From Akkermansia sp. (GTDB lineage Bacteria; Verrucomicrobiota; Verrucomicrobiia; Verrucomicrobiales; Akkermansiaceae), in contig JAFUQZ010000062.1 in the NCBI GenBank assembly GCA_017472085.1, positions 1 to 64,000 on the forward strand: a DNA stretch of 64,000 nucleotides. Reading direction: 5' to 3'. The notes below the pieces were generated by a model that did not search any database, was not told where the DNA came from, and was given only the letters and a program-made list of their open reading frames with translations. Below are positions 62,856-64,000 of this stretch, piece by piece; positions within the stretch are counted from its first letter, which is position 1, and each line of letters begins with the position of its first letter. A program made the translations under genes and the position numbers.

Positions 62856-62884
62856 ATTATAACAGTCCCTATGTCTGCCTGCAA
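62856..62884 (-). promoter_or_regulatory. Predicted promoter of the hydrolase-OmpA-HAD unit
   Basis: On the minus strand, TTGCAG (62884-62879) and consensus TATAAT (62861-62856) are 17 bases apart, 12 bases before the ATG. Confidence 0.65.
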
Positions 62885-62910
62885 TCTGAAATTAAGCCAT
62901 AGCCTTGAAT

Positions 62911-62948
62911 AAAAACACTTCGGGCAGCACGGAATGCCGCTCGAAGTG
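62911..62948 (-). terminator. Terminator after mrp
   Basis: On the minus strand, CACTTCG (62948-62942) pairs with CGAAGTG (62922-62916), with an inner GGCA/TGCC stem, followed by TTTTT (62915-62911). Confidence 0.8.
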
Positions 62949-62974
62949 AATGAAAAATACAGGATGTTGAATAC

Positions 62975-64000
62975 TTATTCGCCCAGCTGACTGGCCAGCA
63001 TCTGCGCCACCCCGTGGAATGCCGCCGCCACACGACTCTGCCCGGGATCCTGCAACGCCACGGGAGCGCCGTGGTCACCACCCTCTCGGGTGCTGATATC
63101 CAGCGGAATCTTGCCCAGGAGAGGCACATTGAGCTTCATGGCCTCGCGGTCTCCGCCGCCCTCGCCGAATATATGATACACCAGACCGTCACTCGGACAG
63201 ATGAAGTAGCTCATATTTTCGATGATACCCAGAATCGGGGTCTCTACGCGCTGGAAGAGACCCACGGCCTTGCGGGCATCAATGAGTGCAACCTCCTGCG
63301 GAGTGGTCACAATGACAGCACCGGCCAAATCAACCGTCTGCACGATGGTGAGCTGGATATCACCGGTACCGGGAGGCATGTCCAGAATGAGGAAATCCAG
63401 GCCGCCCCAGTCCACATCTCTCAGGAATTGCTGGACGTAGCGGGTAGCCAGAGGTCCGCGCACCGCCACGGGGGAAGCTTCATCCACCATCAACCCCATG
63501 GAAAGGAGCTTGATGCCGTGAGCCTCCACGGGAAGGAACTGCTCTTTCTCCGAGCAACCGGGGCGTTCCTTGGTGCCGAACATCAGCGCCATAGAGGGTC
63601 CGTAGATATCCAAATCAAGCAAACCGGTGCGATATCCCAGTCGGGAGAGAGCGACCGCCAGGTTGGCAGAAACGGTGGATTTGCCGACTCCGCCCTTGCC
63701 GGAAGCAACGGCAATCACATGCTTCACTCCGGGAACAGAAGACTTCCAGTCGGCAGGGTCGTCATTCGGGGTCCTAGCTTTGACCTTGGCGGGGGCATGG
63801 TGCTCGATATTGACGTCAAGCTTCTTTACGCCGGGAAGCTCCTTCACAACCCCCATCACATTTTCACAGATATAGCGTGGGACATCGGAGTTCTTGCTTT
63901 CCACAACAAGACCGATGGTGACAGCACCTTCAGGGCTTACCTCGATGTTGCGCACCAGACCGAATGATACGATATCGCGCGAGAATCCCGGATATTTCAC
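62975..64000 (-). CDS. mrp: Mrp/ApbC-family Fe-S cluster carrier ATPase (N terminus cut by the window)
   Basis: At least 341 residues; the frame runs off the window edge, and the family normally has a few residues before KYPGFSRDIVSFGLV. The N-terminal MIP18 (DUF59) domain covers about residues 1-75. The P-loop ATPase has the deviant Walker A GKGGVGKST (about 99-107), LLDLDIYGPSM, and DFLILDMPPGTGD. The family Cys pair expected in the C-terminal part is only partly seen: ENMSYFICPS has one Cys and the usual second Cys is replaced. Role: carrying or inserting Fe-S clusters, relevant to the radical SAM enzymes of this genome in general. Confidence 0.9.
   Translation of the reverse strand: MKYPGFSRDIVSFGLVRNIEVSPEGAVTIGLVVESKNSDVPRYICENVMGVVKELPGVKKLDVNIEHHAPAKVKARTPNDDPADWKSSVPGVKHVIAVASGKGGVGKSTVSANLAVALSRLGYRTGLLDLDIYGPSMALMFGTKERPGCSEKEQFLPVEAHGIKLLSMGLMVDEASPVAVRGPLATRYVQQFLRDVDWGGLDFLILDMPPGTGDIQLTIVQTVDLAGAVIVTTPQEVALIDARKAVGLFQRVETPILGIIENMSYFICPSDGLVYHIFGEGGGDREAMKLNVPLLGKIPLDISTREGGDHGAPVALQDPGQSRVAAAFHGVAQMLASQLGE

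Overview
The window looks like chromosome of a Gram-negative bacterium of the Verrucomicrobiota, most likely an Akkermansia-like gut lineage. This is an inference from gene content and style: a GldA/GldF/GldG/DUF4340 export operon, menaquinone genes, many lipoproteins with short signal peptides, moderately high GC, and few Shine-Dalgarno sequences. No rRNA, tRNA or CRISPR array was seen.

Layout. 1-386: hairpin-rich intergenic DNA. 387-5149: glgB, two small lipoprotein genes (the second frameshifted at its start), an unknown gene and dxr. 5223-16235, minus strand: one long operon for a GldA-type ABC ATPase, permease, GldG-like and DUF4340 proteins, then prmA, tsaB, a YkgJ-like protein and a giant ABCG-type transporter. 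16586-24077: an envelope-protein island (GYF-domain membrane protein, coiled-coil proteins, paralogous lipoproteins, a class 3 lipase and an M48 metallopeptidase). 24187-29320: an apparent RiPP (ribosomally made, modified peptide) locus. 29467-35725: unknown secreted proteins, OsmC, a proline-rich repeat lipoprotein, TlyA, DoxX. 35808-40736: housekeeping genes (rsmA fused to a Nudix domain, pheA, holB, yicC, gmk). 40962-44984: a small secreted protein, then menD-menB-menC. 45016-52721, minus strand: hom, lysC, two TPR-like membrane proteins and murJ. 53517-56990: a secreted ankyrin protein, a DMT exporter and a maltose O-acetyltransferase-type enzyme. 57006-59750: a truncated phage-type polyvalent gene with palindromic hairpin elements at both ends. 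59705-64000, minus strand: mrp, then a hydrolase-like protein, an OmpA-domain protein and a HAD phosphatase.

The most interesting system is at 24187-29320. Two tiny tandem genes encode Cys-rich peptides of 34 and 30 residues that share a leader-like start, a CCDVF block and a CTCNYQ ending around a variable loop. Each is followed by an almost identical noncoding tail with a strong hairpin. Behind them lie two homologous SPASM radical SAM proteins, a small formyltransferase-fold protein and a cobalamin-binding-type radical SAM protein, tightly packed in one direction. I do not recognise this precursor family or this enzyme combination.

A second pattern spans the window. At thirteen genes a sigma-70-like promoter (TTGnnn, 16-17 bases, TAnnnT) ends only 6-12 bases before the start codon, so the mRNAs should be leaderless or nearly so. 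A third is an array of adjacent perfect hairpins whose stems are unrelated in sequence but are joined by a constant GGTGAAGAA-type linker.
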